Source: Phyllobacterium myrsinacearum (GTDB lineage: Bacteria > Pseudomonadota > Alphaproteobacteria > Rhizobiales > Rhizobiaceae). From it: a DNA stretch of 64,000 nucleotides. The position numbers and the translations under genes were made by a program. The stretch covers positions 62,001 through 126,000 of the forward strand of contig NZ_PVBT01000003.1 of NCBI RefSeq assembly GCF_002980555.1, written 5' to 3'. The notes under the pieces are model-generated. The model saw only the letters and a list, made by a program, of their open reading frames with translations, was not told the DNA's origin and searched no databases. This document shows positions 37,561-45,804 of this stretch, in pieces (position 1 is the stretch's first letter; every line of letters begins with the position of its first letter).

Positions 37561-37797
37561 ATGAAGCCTGTCTTTCTGCAACTGCAATGCGCACCCGGCA
37601 AGACGTACGAAGTTGCAAAAACCCTGTTCGAGCGTGAAATCGTCTCCGAACTCTATTCGACCAGCGGCGAATTTGACCTTCTGGCCAAGATCTACATTCC
37701 GGAAGATCAGGATATCGGCAAATTCATCAACACCAACGTGCTCGATATATCAGGCATTGCGCGATCGCTGACAACGCTGACCTTCACCGCGTTCTGA
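37561..37797 (+). CDS. Stand-alone Lrp/AsnC ligand-binding (RAM) domain protein
   Basis: A 78-residue protein consisting only of the AsnC-type effector domain: VFLQLQCAPGKTYEV, then YSTSGEFDLLAKIYI, the usual beta-strand with the glycine that contacts amino acids. It lacks the N-terminal helix-turn-helix of full Lrp proteins. Such proteins can form oligomers and bind amino acids. GGAGG lies just before the ATG. It is divergent from the glycine-riboswitch/dadA unit, so an amino-acid sensing role nearby is plausible but unproved. Confidence 0.85.
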   Translation: MKPVFLQLQCAPGKTYEVAKTLFEREIVSELYSTSGEFDLLAKIYIPEDQDIGKFINTNVLDISGIARSLTTLTFTAF

Positions 37798-37808
37798 CAG
37801 GCGCTCGG

Positions 37809-37833
37809 CGGGGCGAGACATTACGTCCCGTTT
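37809..37833 (+). terminator. Possible terminator after the RAM-domain gene
   Basis: CGGGGCG pairs with CGTCCCG (one G-U pair) around an eight-base loop, followed by TTTC, 12 bp after the stop. The U-run is short. Confidence 0.4.
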
Positions 37834-37914
37834 CATGCGCCCGGCATCTGCCTTATGTAATCAATGCAATGAATCACGCCCCTTCAAGGCAATAAAATTC
37901 CATTCTTTTGCCAT

Positions 37915-37944
37915 GGGAGCACTTTTTCTGTAAGAGATGCTCCC
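37915..37944 (+). other. Hairpin in the ilvD leader
   Basis: GGGAGCA pairs with TGCTCCC around a 16-base loop containing TTTTT. It ends 28 nt before the ilvD ATG. It could influence translation or be a remnant of an attenuator; no leader peptide rich in branched-chain codons is visible. Confidence 0.35.
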
Positions 37945-37972
37945 TCGCCCGTCATCAGCAGGATTTTCGACA

Positions 37973-39826
37973 ATGCCTCCTTATCGTTCACGCACAACCA
38001 CACATGGCCGCAACATGGCAGGCGCCCGCGGGCTCTGGCGCGCCACCGGCATGAAAGACGAGGATTTCGGCAAGCCGATCATCGCCGTGGTGAACTCGTT
38101 CACCCAGTTCGTGCCCGGCCACGTGCACCTGAAGGATCTCGGCCAGCTCGTGGCGCGCGAAATCGAAAGCGCAGGCGGCGTCGCCAAGGAATTCAATACC
38201 ATCGCTGTCGATGACGGCATCGCGATGGGGCATGACGGCATGCTCTATTCCCTGCCGTCGCGCGAAATTATCGCCGACAGCGTCGAATACATGGTCAATG
38301 CGCATTGCGCCGACGCCATGGTCTGCATTTCCAATTGCGACAAGATCACGCCCGGCATGCTGATGGCGGCGCTGCGCCTCAACATCCCCGTCGTTTTCGT
38401 CTCCGGCGGGCCCATGGAGGCGGGCAAAGTTATCTGGGAAGACAAGGAAAAGAAGCTCGACCTGGTCGATGCCATGGTTGCAGCCGCCGACGACCGTATT
38501 TCCGACGAGGAAGTGAAGGCCATCGAGCGCTCGGCCTGCCCGACATGCGGCTCCTGCTCCGGCATGTTCACCGCCAATTCGATGAACTGCCTGACCGAGG
38601 CGCTCGGCCTTTCCCTGCCGGGCAATGGTTCGACGCTCGCCACCCATGCGGACCGCCGCCGCCTCTTTGTCGAGGCCGGTCATCTCGTGGTCGACCTCGC
38701 CCGCCGCTATTACGAGCAGGACGATGAAACCGTCCTGCCGCGCTCCATCGCCTCGTTTGCCGCGTTCGAGAATGCCATGACCCTCGATATCGCCATGGGC
38801 GGCTCGACCAATACGGTTCTGCACCTGCTGGCCGCCGCGCATGAAGCCGAAGTCGATTTCACCATGAGCGATATCGACCGCCTGTCGCGCCGCGTGCCCG
38901 TGCTGTGCAAGGTGGCGCCGGCTGTTGCCAATGTGCACATGGAAGATGTGCACCATGCTGGCGGCATCATGGGCATTCTCGGCGAACTCGACCGCGCCGG
39001 GCTGCTCGACACATCGGTCTATTCGGTGCATGCCGCCAATCTCGGCGCTGCTCTTGACCGCTGGGACGTGGTGCGCACCAAGAACAAGTCGGTGCATGAT
39101 TTCTTCATGGCCGCACCGGGCGGCGTGCCGACGCAGATCGCGTTCAGTCAGGACCGCCGCTTTGCCGATGTCGATCTCGACCGCGAAAAGGGTGTCATCC
39201 GCAATGTTGAACACGCCTATTCGAGAGATGGCGGCCTCGCCGTGCTCTACGGCAATCTGGCTGAAGACGGCTGCATCGTCAAAACCGCCGGTGTTGATGA
39301 TTCCATCCTGAAATTCTCCGGTCCCGCCCGCATTTTCGAAAGCCAGGACAGTGCTGTTCTCGGCATTCTCAATGGCGGCATCAAACCGGGCGATATCGTG
39401 CTGATCCGCTACGAAGGCCCGCGCGGCGGACCGGGCATGCAGGAAATGCTCTATCCCACCAGCTATTTGAAGTCCAAGGGTCTGGGCAAGGCCTGTGCGC
39501 TGATCACCGATGGCCGCTTCTCCGGCGGTTCGTCCGGCCTTTCCATCGGCCATGTTTCACCGGAAGCTGCGGAAGGCGGCCTGATCGGTCTCGTCGAGGA
39601 TGGCGACATCATCGATATCGATATCCCGAATCGCGGGATTCATCTGGCTGTTGACGATGCCGTCCTGGCAGAGCGCCGCGCAAAGATGGAAGCAAAGGGC
39701 ACCGCCGCGTGGAAGCCCGAGGAAAAGCGCAAGCGCAAGGTCACGACGGCGCTGCGCGCTTACGGCGCCATGGCGACCAGTGCCGCCAGAGGTGCCGTGC
39801 GCCAGATTCCGGACGACTGGAACTAA
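37973..39826 (+). CDS. ilvD: Dihydroxy-acid dehydratase
   Basis: A 617-residue Fe-S enzyme for the third common step of isoleucine, valine and pantothenate-precursor synthesis, converting 2,3-dihydroxy-3-methyl acids to 2-keto acids. Cluster cysteines are seen in [11 protein letters not shown] and [25 protein letters not shown] is the conserved C-terminal motif. From the ATG at 37973 the start [19 protein letters not shown] matches family starts and the length matches the 616-residue E. coli enzyme. An upstream ATG at 37937 is not supported. The gene appears to be monocistronic. Confidence 0.97.
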   Translation: MPPYRSRTTTHGRNMAGARGLWRATGMKDEDFGKPIIAVVNSFTQFVPGHVHLKDLGQLVAREIESAGGVAKEFNTIAVDDGIAMGHDGMLYSLPSREIIADSVEYMVNAHCADAMVCISNCDKITPGMLMAALRLNIPVVFVSGGPMEAGKVIWEDKEKKLDLVDAMVAAADDRISDEEVKAIERSACPTCGSCSGMFTANSMNCLTEALGLSLPGNGSTLATHADRRRLFVEAGHLVVDLARRYYEQDDETVLPRSIASFAAFENAMTLDIAMGGSTNTVLHLLAAAHEAEVDFTMSDIDRLSRRVPVLCKVAPAVANVHMEDVHHAGGIMGILGELDRAGLLDTSVYSVHAANLGAALDRWDVVRTKNKSVHDFFMAAPGGVPTQIAFSQDRRFADVDLDREKGVIRNVEHAYSRDGGLAVLYGNLAEDGCIVKTAGVDDSILKFSGPARIFESQDSAVLGILNGGIKPGDIVLIRYEGPRGGPGMQEMLYPTSYLKSKGLGKACALITDGRFSGGSSGLSIGHVSPEAAEGGLIGLVEDGDIIDIDIPNRGIHLAVDDAVLAERRAKMEAKGTAAWKPEEKRKRKVTTALRAYGAMATSAARGAVRQIPDDWN

Positions 39827-39842
39827 CCAGGGTTCAAGGAAC

Positions 39843-39870
39843 ACCTACTGGAAGCGGGCTTCCAGTAGGT
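39843..39870. terminator. Perfect 13-bp inverted repeat between ilvD and the antiporter gene
   Basis: ACCTACTGGAAGC and its exact inverse flank GG. It overlaps the stop codon and last codons of the minus-strand antiporter gene and begins 17 bp after the ilvD stop. Without a U-tract it is a candidate two-way terminator or RNA-stability hairpin. Confidence 0.5.
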
Positions 39871-41476
39871 CGATATCCCGCACCATTTTCGTGGCAATGG
39901 TGCTTTCGAGCCGCCGCGCCCGCACTAGGCGGTGAATTTCCTGCCGTTCCGCCCGAAGCGCGGTGATGCGCAGCAGCTTCTCGATCTCCTCGCTCCGCGC
40001 CACTTCTTCGCGCTCTTCACCGAGCTGCATGCGCCCGTCGATACGCTTGCGGTAGAGCTCCATGATGTGGTTGGCGACATCCGTATAGATGTCGGCATCG
40101 GCACGACCCGATGCCAGACTGTGCTGGGCCCGCTCGATCGCCATGATTGCGGCTTCCGCCGCAGCGATACGGGCATAATCCTCTTCGCGCTGATTTGAAT
40201 CCTCGATGGGCAGATCGATATTGCGCAACAGGCGCGGCAGGCTGATGCTGGCCATGATCAGCGACAGGATGATCACGCCGGTGGCGAGAAAAATGACGAG
40301 ATCGCGGGCCGGAAACAGCGAGCCGTCATAGAGAAACAACGGCAGTGTCAGGATACCCGCAAGGGTGATGGCGCCGCGAACGCCGGCAAACGACATGGCG
40401 GCAATCAGCTGCCAGCTCGGCTTGACCACAGCCTCGCCCTGCCTGCGGCGCTGCGCCATGGTTACGCGCCATGACGCCCAGACCCAAAGAAAGCGCAAGG
40501 CAGCCAGGGCGGCGTAGATGACCACCACATAGACCAGAAGCCACCAGGGACTGGTCTCGCCGTGCCGCACGTTCGCGACGGCACCGGAGAAAATACCCGG
40601 CAGCTGCTCGCCGAGCAGAACGAAGATGGCGCCATTGGCGGCAAACTGCGCCGTATCCCACACCGCCGTGCGGCGCACGCGGGTCAACGCCATGGACTGG
40701 GCCGTGTTCTCGGCATAGCTCATGGTGATACCGGCCGCGACAGCGGCAAGGATGCCCGACGCATGCACATGTTCGGCCAGGAGGTAAGCGCCGAAGGGAA
40801 TAAGCAGGCTGATGAGAATCTGCGAGCCGCTTTCCTCGCCGAGCTTGCGGGCAAGAAAAGCCTTGCCGCGCGTGACCCCGATGGTGACACCGATACCGAT
40901 GGCAATGCCGGCAAAAGCAAGCCAGAGGAAGGTAAAGAACGCCTCGGTGATCGAGAAGCTGCCGGTCAGCATCGCGGCAACGGCAAAGCGCATGCACACG
41001 AGGCCCGACGCATCGTTGAGCAGGGATTCTCCCTCGAGGATATGCATCATGCGCGAGGGAATGGGCACGCGCGCCGCAATGGCGGAAACGGCGATCGGAT
41101 CGGTCGGCGAGACGATGGCCGCCAGCGCGAAAGCCACCGGCAGAGGCACGGAAGGGATCATCCAATGCACGAAAAAGCCAACACCGATCACCGTGAAGAT
41201 GACAAGGCCGAGCGCCATTTCCAGGATGATGCCCTTGTCCCGGAAGAGACCCTCCTTGGGGATGCGCCAGCCATCGAGAAACAACAGCGGCGGCAGGAAC
41301 AGCAGAAAGAAAATATTGGGATCAAGTTGTACGCGGATGCTGGTGACCGAGGCAATCGCCGCGCCAAGACCGATCTGCACCAGCGGCAGCGGTATGGCCA
41401 GAGGCAGCACGCGCACGATGGAGTCACTGACCACGACGGCCAGAAGCATCAGCAGGACGATGGTGATTGTTTCCAC
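39845..41476 (-). CDS. Na+/H+ antiporter, CPA1 (NhaP/NHE) family
   Basis: A 543-residue protein with about twelve membrane segments followed by a soluble C-terminal tail of about 130 residues. The ion-binding motifs of the CPA1 family are present: FALAAIVSPTDPIAV and LEGESLLNDASG. It exchanges cytoplasmic Na+ (or K+) for protons and supports pH and salt balance. The tail is rich in charged helices (EEREEVARSEEIEKLLRITA), probably regulatory. Start ATG at 41476 places the first helix at residue 5. No operon partner is seen. Confidence 0.93.
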   Translation of the reverse strand: METITIVLLMLLAVVVSDSIVRVLPLAIPLPLVQIGLGAAIASVTSIRVQLDPNIFFLLFLPPLLFLDGWRIPKEGLFRDKGIILEMALGLVIFTVIGVGFFVHWMIPSVPLPVAFALAAIVSPTDPIAVSAIAARVPIPSRMMHILEGESLLNDASGLVCMRFAVAAMLTGSFSITEAFFTFLWLAFAGIAIGIGVTIGVTRGKAFLARKLGEESGSQILISLLIPFGAYLLAEHVHASGILAAVAAGITMSYAENTAQSMALTRVRRTAVWDTAQFAANGAIFVLLGEQLPGIFSGAVANVRHGETSPWWLLVYVVVIYAALAALRFLWVWASWRVTMAQRRRQGEAVVKPSWQLIAAMSFAGVRGAITLAGILTLPLFLYDGSLFPARDLVIFLATGVIILSLIMASISLPRLLRNIDLPIEDSNQREEDYARIAAAEAAIMAIERAQHSLASGRADADIYTDVANHIMELYRKRIDGRMQLGEEREEVARSEEIEKLLRITALRAERQEIHRLVRARRLESTIATKMVRDIDLLEARFQ

Positions 41477-41614
41477 GGCGAATCCATATTGATTGTCGGT
41501 GCAGGATGAAGGAAAGGCCGGTGCTTTGTCGAGGCGAACCTTGGCAACTTTGCGCCCATATCATGCCGATTGGATGAATTGGCGGCAAAGCACGACATTT
41601 CCGCGACAATCAAT

Positions 41615-41630
41615 TTTACGTTTACGTCAA
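41615..41630. promoter_or_regulatory. Candidate LiuR/FadR-type operator before the acyl-CoA ligase gene
   Basis: TTTACGTTTACGTCAA contains two ACGT units 6 bp apart, resembling MerR-family LiuR-type sites of fatty-acid and branched-chain catabolism. It lies about 110 bp before the GTG start. The assignment is from memory of the motif and is tentative. Confidence 0.35.
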
Positions 41631-41741
41631 TGTAATACTTGCATGCGCACCGCCTATCGCCATAGATAGAATTGTTGAGTAGCATGTCTGGGGTTGGAGG
41701 ACCGTGGGCCAGCTACAAGGAAACCATCAGGGGAGGTTAAT

Positions 41742-43763
41742 GTGGCAAAACAGACAACGCCGGTAAAAACATCCGTGACAGCCAAGCGCGCCACTGCAAA
41801 GGCAGCGCCAGCCAAAACGGCGAAACCCGCCGCCAAGACTGCTAAAGCCGCCGCGAATAAACCAGCTGGCGAGGTCAAGAAAACGGAAGCCGCCAAGACG
41901 GTGAAACCCGCTGCAGCAAAGACGCCGGCCAAGACTGCCGCGACAGTGGCAAAACCCAAAGCTGCGGCAGCGGAAAAGGTGGCGGTGAAAGCCCCCGCCA
42001 GGACACCCGCGGCAAAGAAGCCCGCAACCAGGGCCAAAGCCGCTGCGCCTGCGGCCGATGCAACACCGGCAAAGGCGGCATCCCTCGCCGAGATGCCCGC
42101 ACCGAAACTCTGGGTCAAATCCTATCCGGACGGCGTTCCCGCCGAGATCGGACCGCTGCCCTACGAGAACATCAACGCGCTTTTTGCCACCGCCTACAAA
42201 AAATACGCCAACCGGCCGTCCTTTACCTGCATGGGCAAGGTGATGACCTATGCGGAGATGGATCGTCATTCACAGGCATTCGCAGCCTGGCTGCAATCGC
42301 GCGGGCTGGTCAAAGGCGACCGGGTTGCGGTGATGATGCCGAACATCCTGCAATATCCGGTGGCTATCGCAGCGATCCTGCGGGCGGGCCTGACAGTCGT
42401 CAATATCAATCCGCTTTACACACCGCGCGAGCTTGAACATCAGCTTAAAGACAGCGGCGCGAAAGCGATCATCATTCTCGAAAACTTTGCCACGACACTG
42501 CAAAAAGTGCTGACGGCGACGCCGGTCAAGCATGTTGTCGTTGCCACCATGGGCGACATGCTGGGCCTCAAGGGCCATATCGTCAATCTGGTCGTGCGCC
42601 GCGTCAAGAAAATGGTGCCAGCCTGGTCCCTGCCCGGCCACACGCCGTTCAAAACAGCGCTGGCGCAAGGCGCTGCGCTCACGCTGAAGCCGGTCGAGAT
42701 CAAGCGTGATGATATCGCCTTCCTGCAATATACGGGGGGTACGACGGGCGTTTCCAAAGGCGCGGTGCTGATGCACAGCAACATCGTGGCCAATGTCACG
42801 CAGATGCGCCTGTGGGTTGAGGTTGGCTTTCGCAAGAAAGGCCGTCCGGACAATCTGACATTCATCTGCGCCTTGCCGCTCTATCATATTTTCGGCCTCA
42901 CCGTGAATGCGATGATCAGCATGGAACTCGGCGGCAACAATGTGCTGATCCCCAATCCGCGCGATATCCCAGCCTTCGTCAAGGAATTGCAGAAGGTGCC
43001 GATCCACGTTTTCCCCGGCCTCAACACGCTCTTCAACGGGCTGCTCAACAATGAGGATTTCCGCAAGCTCGACTTCAGAAACCTGATCCTCACCCTGGGC
43101 GGCGGCATGGCCGTGCAAAAGCCGGTCGCCGATCGCTGGTTCCAGGTGACGGGCGGCCTGATCACCGAAGGCTTCGGTCTTTCCGAGACATCGCCTGTTG
43201 CATCGGCCAACCGGCTGGATGCGACGGAATTTTCCGGCACGATCGGCACGCCGCTGCCATCGACCGACTTCTCGATCCGCGATGATGACGGCAAGGAACT
43301 GCCGTTGCTGGAAGTTGGCGAAATCTGCATTCGCGGGCCGCAGGTCATGGCCGGCTACTGGAACCGTCCCGATGAGACAGCCAAGGTCATGACAGCGGAC
43401 GGCTTTTTCCGCTCCGGCGACATGGGCTACATGGACGAGCGCGGCTACACCAAGATCGTCGACCGCAAGAAGGACATGATCCTGGTATCCGGCTTCAACG
43501 TCTATCCCAACGAGATCGAGGAAGTGGCCATGGAGCATCCTGGCGTGCGCGAGGCGGCGGCAATCGGCGTCCCCAACGAGCACTCGGGCGAAGTGGTGAA
43601 ACTCTTCATCGTGCGCAAGGATCCCCTGCTCACCGAAGAGGCCGTCAAGGCATTCTGTGCCGAACGGCTGACCAACTACAAGCGTCCCCGGACGGTCGAG
43701 TTCCGCGACGAACTGCCCAAAAGCAATGTCGGCAAAATCCTGCGGCGCGAATTGCGCGGCTGA
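41742..43763 (+). CDS. fadD: Long-chain fatty acid-CoA ligase with Ala/Lys/Pro-rich N-terminal extension
   Basis: A 673-residue AMP-forming ligase that activates fatty acids to acyl-CoA. The enzyme proper begins near residue 117 and shows YTGGTTGVSKGA (ATP loop), GYWNRPDETA, GFNVYPNEIE and PKSNVGKILRREL (adenylation lysine). Residues 2-113 are almost only Ala, Lys, Pro, Thr and Val with four acidic residues, like histone H1 or PhaF-type tails; family members normally lack this. GTG at 41742 is chosen because GGGGAGG lies 5 nt upstream. The ligase assignment is firm; chain length and tail role are not. Confidence 0.92.
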   Translation: MAKQTTPVKTSVTAKRATAKAAPAKTAKPAAKTAKAAANKPAGEVKKTEAAKTVKPAAAKTPAKTAATVAKPKAAAAEKVAVKAPARTPAAKKPATRAKAAAPAADATPAKAASLAEMPAPKLWVKSYPDGVPAEIGPLPYENINALFATAYKKYANRPSFTCMGKVMTYAEMDRHSQAFAAWLQSRGLVKGDRVAVMMPNILQYPVAIAAILRAGLTVVNINPLYTPRELEHQLKDSGAKAIIILENFATTLQKVLTATPVKHVVVATMGDMLGLKGHIVNLVVRRVKKMVPAWSLPGHTPFKTALAQGAALTLKPVEIKRDDIAFLQYTGGTTGVSKGAVLMHSNIVANVTQMRLWVEVGFRKKGRPDNLTFICALPLYHIFGLTVNAMISMELGGNNVLIPNPRDIPAFVKELQKVPIHVFPGLNTLFNGLLNNEDFRKLDFRNLILTLGGGMAVQKPVADRWFQVTGGLITEGFGLSETSPVASANRLDATEFSGTIGTPLPSTDFSIRDDDGKELPLLEVGEICIRGPQVMAGYWNRPDETAKVMTADGFFRSGDMGYMDERGYTKIVDRKKDMILVSGFNVYPNEIEEVAMEHPGVREAAAIGVPNEHSGEVVKLFIVRKDPLLTEEAVKAFCAERLTNYKRPRTVEFRDELPKSNVGKILRRELRG

Positions 43764-43768
43764 TAGCC

Positions 43769-43801
43769 GAGAAAGCCGCCTTGCGCGGCTTTCTCCTTTT
43801 T
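43769..43801 (+). terminator. Intrinsic terminator after the acyl-CoA ligase gene
   Basis: An 11-bp stem, GAGAAAGCCGC with GCGGCTTTCTC, has a CTTGC loop and is followed by CTTTTT. It begins 5 bp after the stop codon and reaches the end of the converging LysE gene. Confidence 0.9.
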
Positions 43802-44436
43802 CAGACGCTTGCACGCCGGTAGAGTGCAAGCGAACCGGCAAGCGCCAGCAATGCACCGCCGCAGATGCGATCAAGCCACAGCGCGCCTGATTTCTTCAGG
43901 ACGCGGACGGCCTGCGAACCAAGCAGGGCGTAACCGAACATAATTGCAAAATCGAGCGTGGCGAAAATCACCGCCAGCACCGCATATTGCGGGATCTGCG
44001 GCATATCGGGCGCGATGAACTGCGGCAGGAAAGCCGAAAAGAACAGGTAACCCTTGGGGTTGGTCACCGCAACAAGGAAGCTCTTGAGAAAGATGGCGCG
44101 GGTGGTTGCCGGCGGCTCATGCGTGGCAGTGCGCAGCGACAGGTCAAGCGTTCCCTTCGAGCGCAGGAGCATGAGGCCGAGAAAGGCGAGATAGCCGGCG
44201 CCGAGCCATTTGACCACCGAGAACCAGAATTCCGAGGCTGCAAGCAGGGCGCCAAGGCCAAGGGCAACGGAGCCGATCAGAACGAAATCGGAAATGACCG
44301 CTCCCATCATCCCCGCCAGCGCACGGCGGACGCCGAAGCGCGAGCCATTCGTCAAAGCCAGGAGAACCGTCGGCCCGGGTGTTGCTATGCCAATGAAGGC
44401 AACCAAGGCAAAGGCCAGAAGTGTTGCTGCGGTCAT
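43801..44436 (-). CDS. LysE/RhtB family amino acid exporter
   Basis: A 211-residue inner-membrane protein with about six hydrophobic segments. The family motif ATPGPTVLLALTNGSRFG lies near residue 18 and FLVAVTNPKGYLFFSAFLPQF near residue 113. Members export amino acids or homoserine lactone-type compounds. I use the ATG at 44436, 7 nt after the GAGGGGGA ribosome site; the ATG at 44442 is too close and longer starts are unsupported. The substrate is unknown. Confidence 0.9.
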   Translation of the reverse strand: MTAATLLAFALVAFIGIATPGPTVLLALTNGSRFGVRRALAGMMGAVISDFVLIGSVALGLGALLAASEFWFSVVKWLGAGYLAFLGLMLLRSKGTLDLSLRTATHEPPATTRAIFLKSFLVAVTNPKGYLFFSAFLPQFIAPDMPQIPQYAVLAVIFATLDFAIMFGYALLGSQAVRVLKKSGALWLDRICGGALLALAGSLALYRRASV

Positions 44437-44557
44437 GATCATTCCCCCTCGGCGCCAGATTGCGGGCATCCCTGCCGCTGACATTACCCATGGCAAGCGG
44501 CCGGTCAAGCGGGTGTGCATCCCCGTCCTTCACCGGGAAGGACAGGGCAGCGGGAGA

Positions 44558-44935
44558 TTAAAGCGGCTGGCCGACATCAATTCGGTTGCCATCGAAATCC
44601 TCGAAGACAAAGGCCCTGAGGCCATAGTCCTTGTCCTTCAAACCCTTGATGATGCGCAAACCTTGTGCCTGGCAGATCGCGTGCAGTGCATCGGCGTTGT
44701 CCACCATCATATGGATGACATTGAAGGGCGCGGCTTTGTGGCCCTTCTGCAATGTCAGGTGCAGCTCGGCATTGTCGCGTTTCAAAATCATGAAACCGAC
44801 GGGATCGCCATTCTGGAAAGTTTTGGAAAAGCCGAGAATGCCCGTGTAAAAATCATGGGCGCGCTGGATATCCGCAACCGGCAGCATGGCTGCGATGCGT
44901 CCGAAATGGATGGAGCGGGCGGGACTATCATTCAT
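44558..44935 (-). CDS. VOC family protein (glyoxalase/bleomycin-resistance fold)
   Basis: A 125-residue single VOC domain. It opens RIAAMLPVADIQRAHDFYTGILGF, the usual beta-alpha start with the first metal-site region, and ends VFEDFDGNRIDVGQPL with the typical glutamate/aspartate strand. The length is that of small bleomycin-resistance-like proteins. It may bind or detoxify a small molecule or act as a lyase or isomerase. No neighbour gives a clue. Confidence 0.87.
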   Translation of the reverse strand: MNDSPARSIHFGRIAAMLPVADIQRAHDFYTGILGFSKTFQNGDPVGFMILKRDNAELHLTLQKGHKAAPFNVIHMMVDNADALHAICQAQGLRIIKGLKDKDYGLRAFVFEDFDGNRIDVGQPL

Positions 44936-45063
44936 GTCATAACCTCATGGTTTGAAAGCTCAGGCAGGCTTTGCCGGACGGTGCCGGTTGGAGCTGCTGC
45001 TTTCGTCAATCAGATCATGAGACGGTGCCCACGGGATTTCTATAGCGTGAGGTATTGCCTCCA

Positions 45064-45804
45064 TCAACCCCGCAAAGCTTTGCCGCGGCCCGCCAGAAAG
45101 TCCGGCAGGTCGGCAATCGAACCGAGAATGGCATCGCTGAGCGAGGCCAGATCATCCAGCGTGCTGTTGCCGGAGAGAACACCAACAGCCAATCCGGCAC
45201 CGGCCGCATGGGCCATTTCCAGGTCATGGCCGTTATCGCCGACCATGGCGATGGCGCTGGCCGGAATGCCCGTCCTGGCTGAAAACAGCTCCAGCTGGTC
45301 GGCATGGGGTTTTGCCCGTGCCACGGAATCGTAGCCGATGATCACCGAAAAGAGCGGCGTCAGCCCGAGCGCTTCGGCCGTGGTGCGCGCACCGGCTTCC
45401 GAATCATTGGTGGCAATGCCAAGGATAAAACCCTGCGCCGCCAGCCGTTCCAGCGTCTCGCGCAATCCATCGATGCCGACGGCCCGCCGCGATCCCTCGC
45501 GGACAGCGTAGTCGTCATAGGCACGGATACGCTCGCGTTTTTCTTCCAGTGTCAGTTCCGGATGCCAGAGATCGACAATGTCGTTGATCGTTCCCGCTGC
45601 GACAACCGAGCCGCCGCGGAACCGTTCCATCTCCCAGTCGTAGCCGCCCGCCGCGACAAGCGCGCGGGCCCGGTCCGCATCGCCGTTCGCTGCCTTGTGC
45701 GCCAGTTCCATGGTGATGCCGAACCAGGTCCGGTTGAAATCGACCAGCGTTCCATCCTTGTCAAACAGGATGGCGCGGATTTCCGAGGGGTGCGCGCCGG
45801 GCAT
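45064..45804 (-). CDS. HAD family hydrolase (phosphoglycolate phosphatase-like)
   Basis: A 246-residue haloacid-dehalogenase phosphatase with an alpha-helical cap (subclass I). Motif I is LFDKDGTLVDF with the nucleophile and acid aspartates, motif II is in GIATNDSE, motif III lysine in ARAKPHADQ, and motif IV MVGDNGHDLEMA. It removes phosphate from a small phosphorylated metabolite. The ATG shares one base with the stop of the AstE-like gene, so the two are translationally coupled. The substrate is not fixed by the motifs. Confidence 0.9.
   Translation of the reverse strand: MPGAHPSEIRAILFDKDGTLVDFNRTWFGITMELAHKAANGDADRARALVAAGGYDWEMERFRGGSVVAAGTINDIVDLWHPELTLEEKRERIRAYDDYAVREGSRRAVGIDGLRETLERLAAQGFILGIATNDSEAGARTTAEALGLTPLFSVIIGYDSVARAKPHADQLELFSARTGIPASAIAMVGDNGHDLEMAHAAGAGLAVGVLSGNSTLDDLASLSDAILGSIADLPDFLAGRGKALRG

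Noticed and set aside
37988-39553. Minus-strand open frame of 521 codons opposite ilvD
   Set aside because: Antisense shadow of a strongly conserved dehydratase; no start context or family motif.
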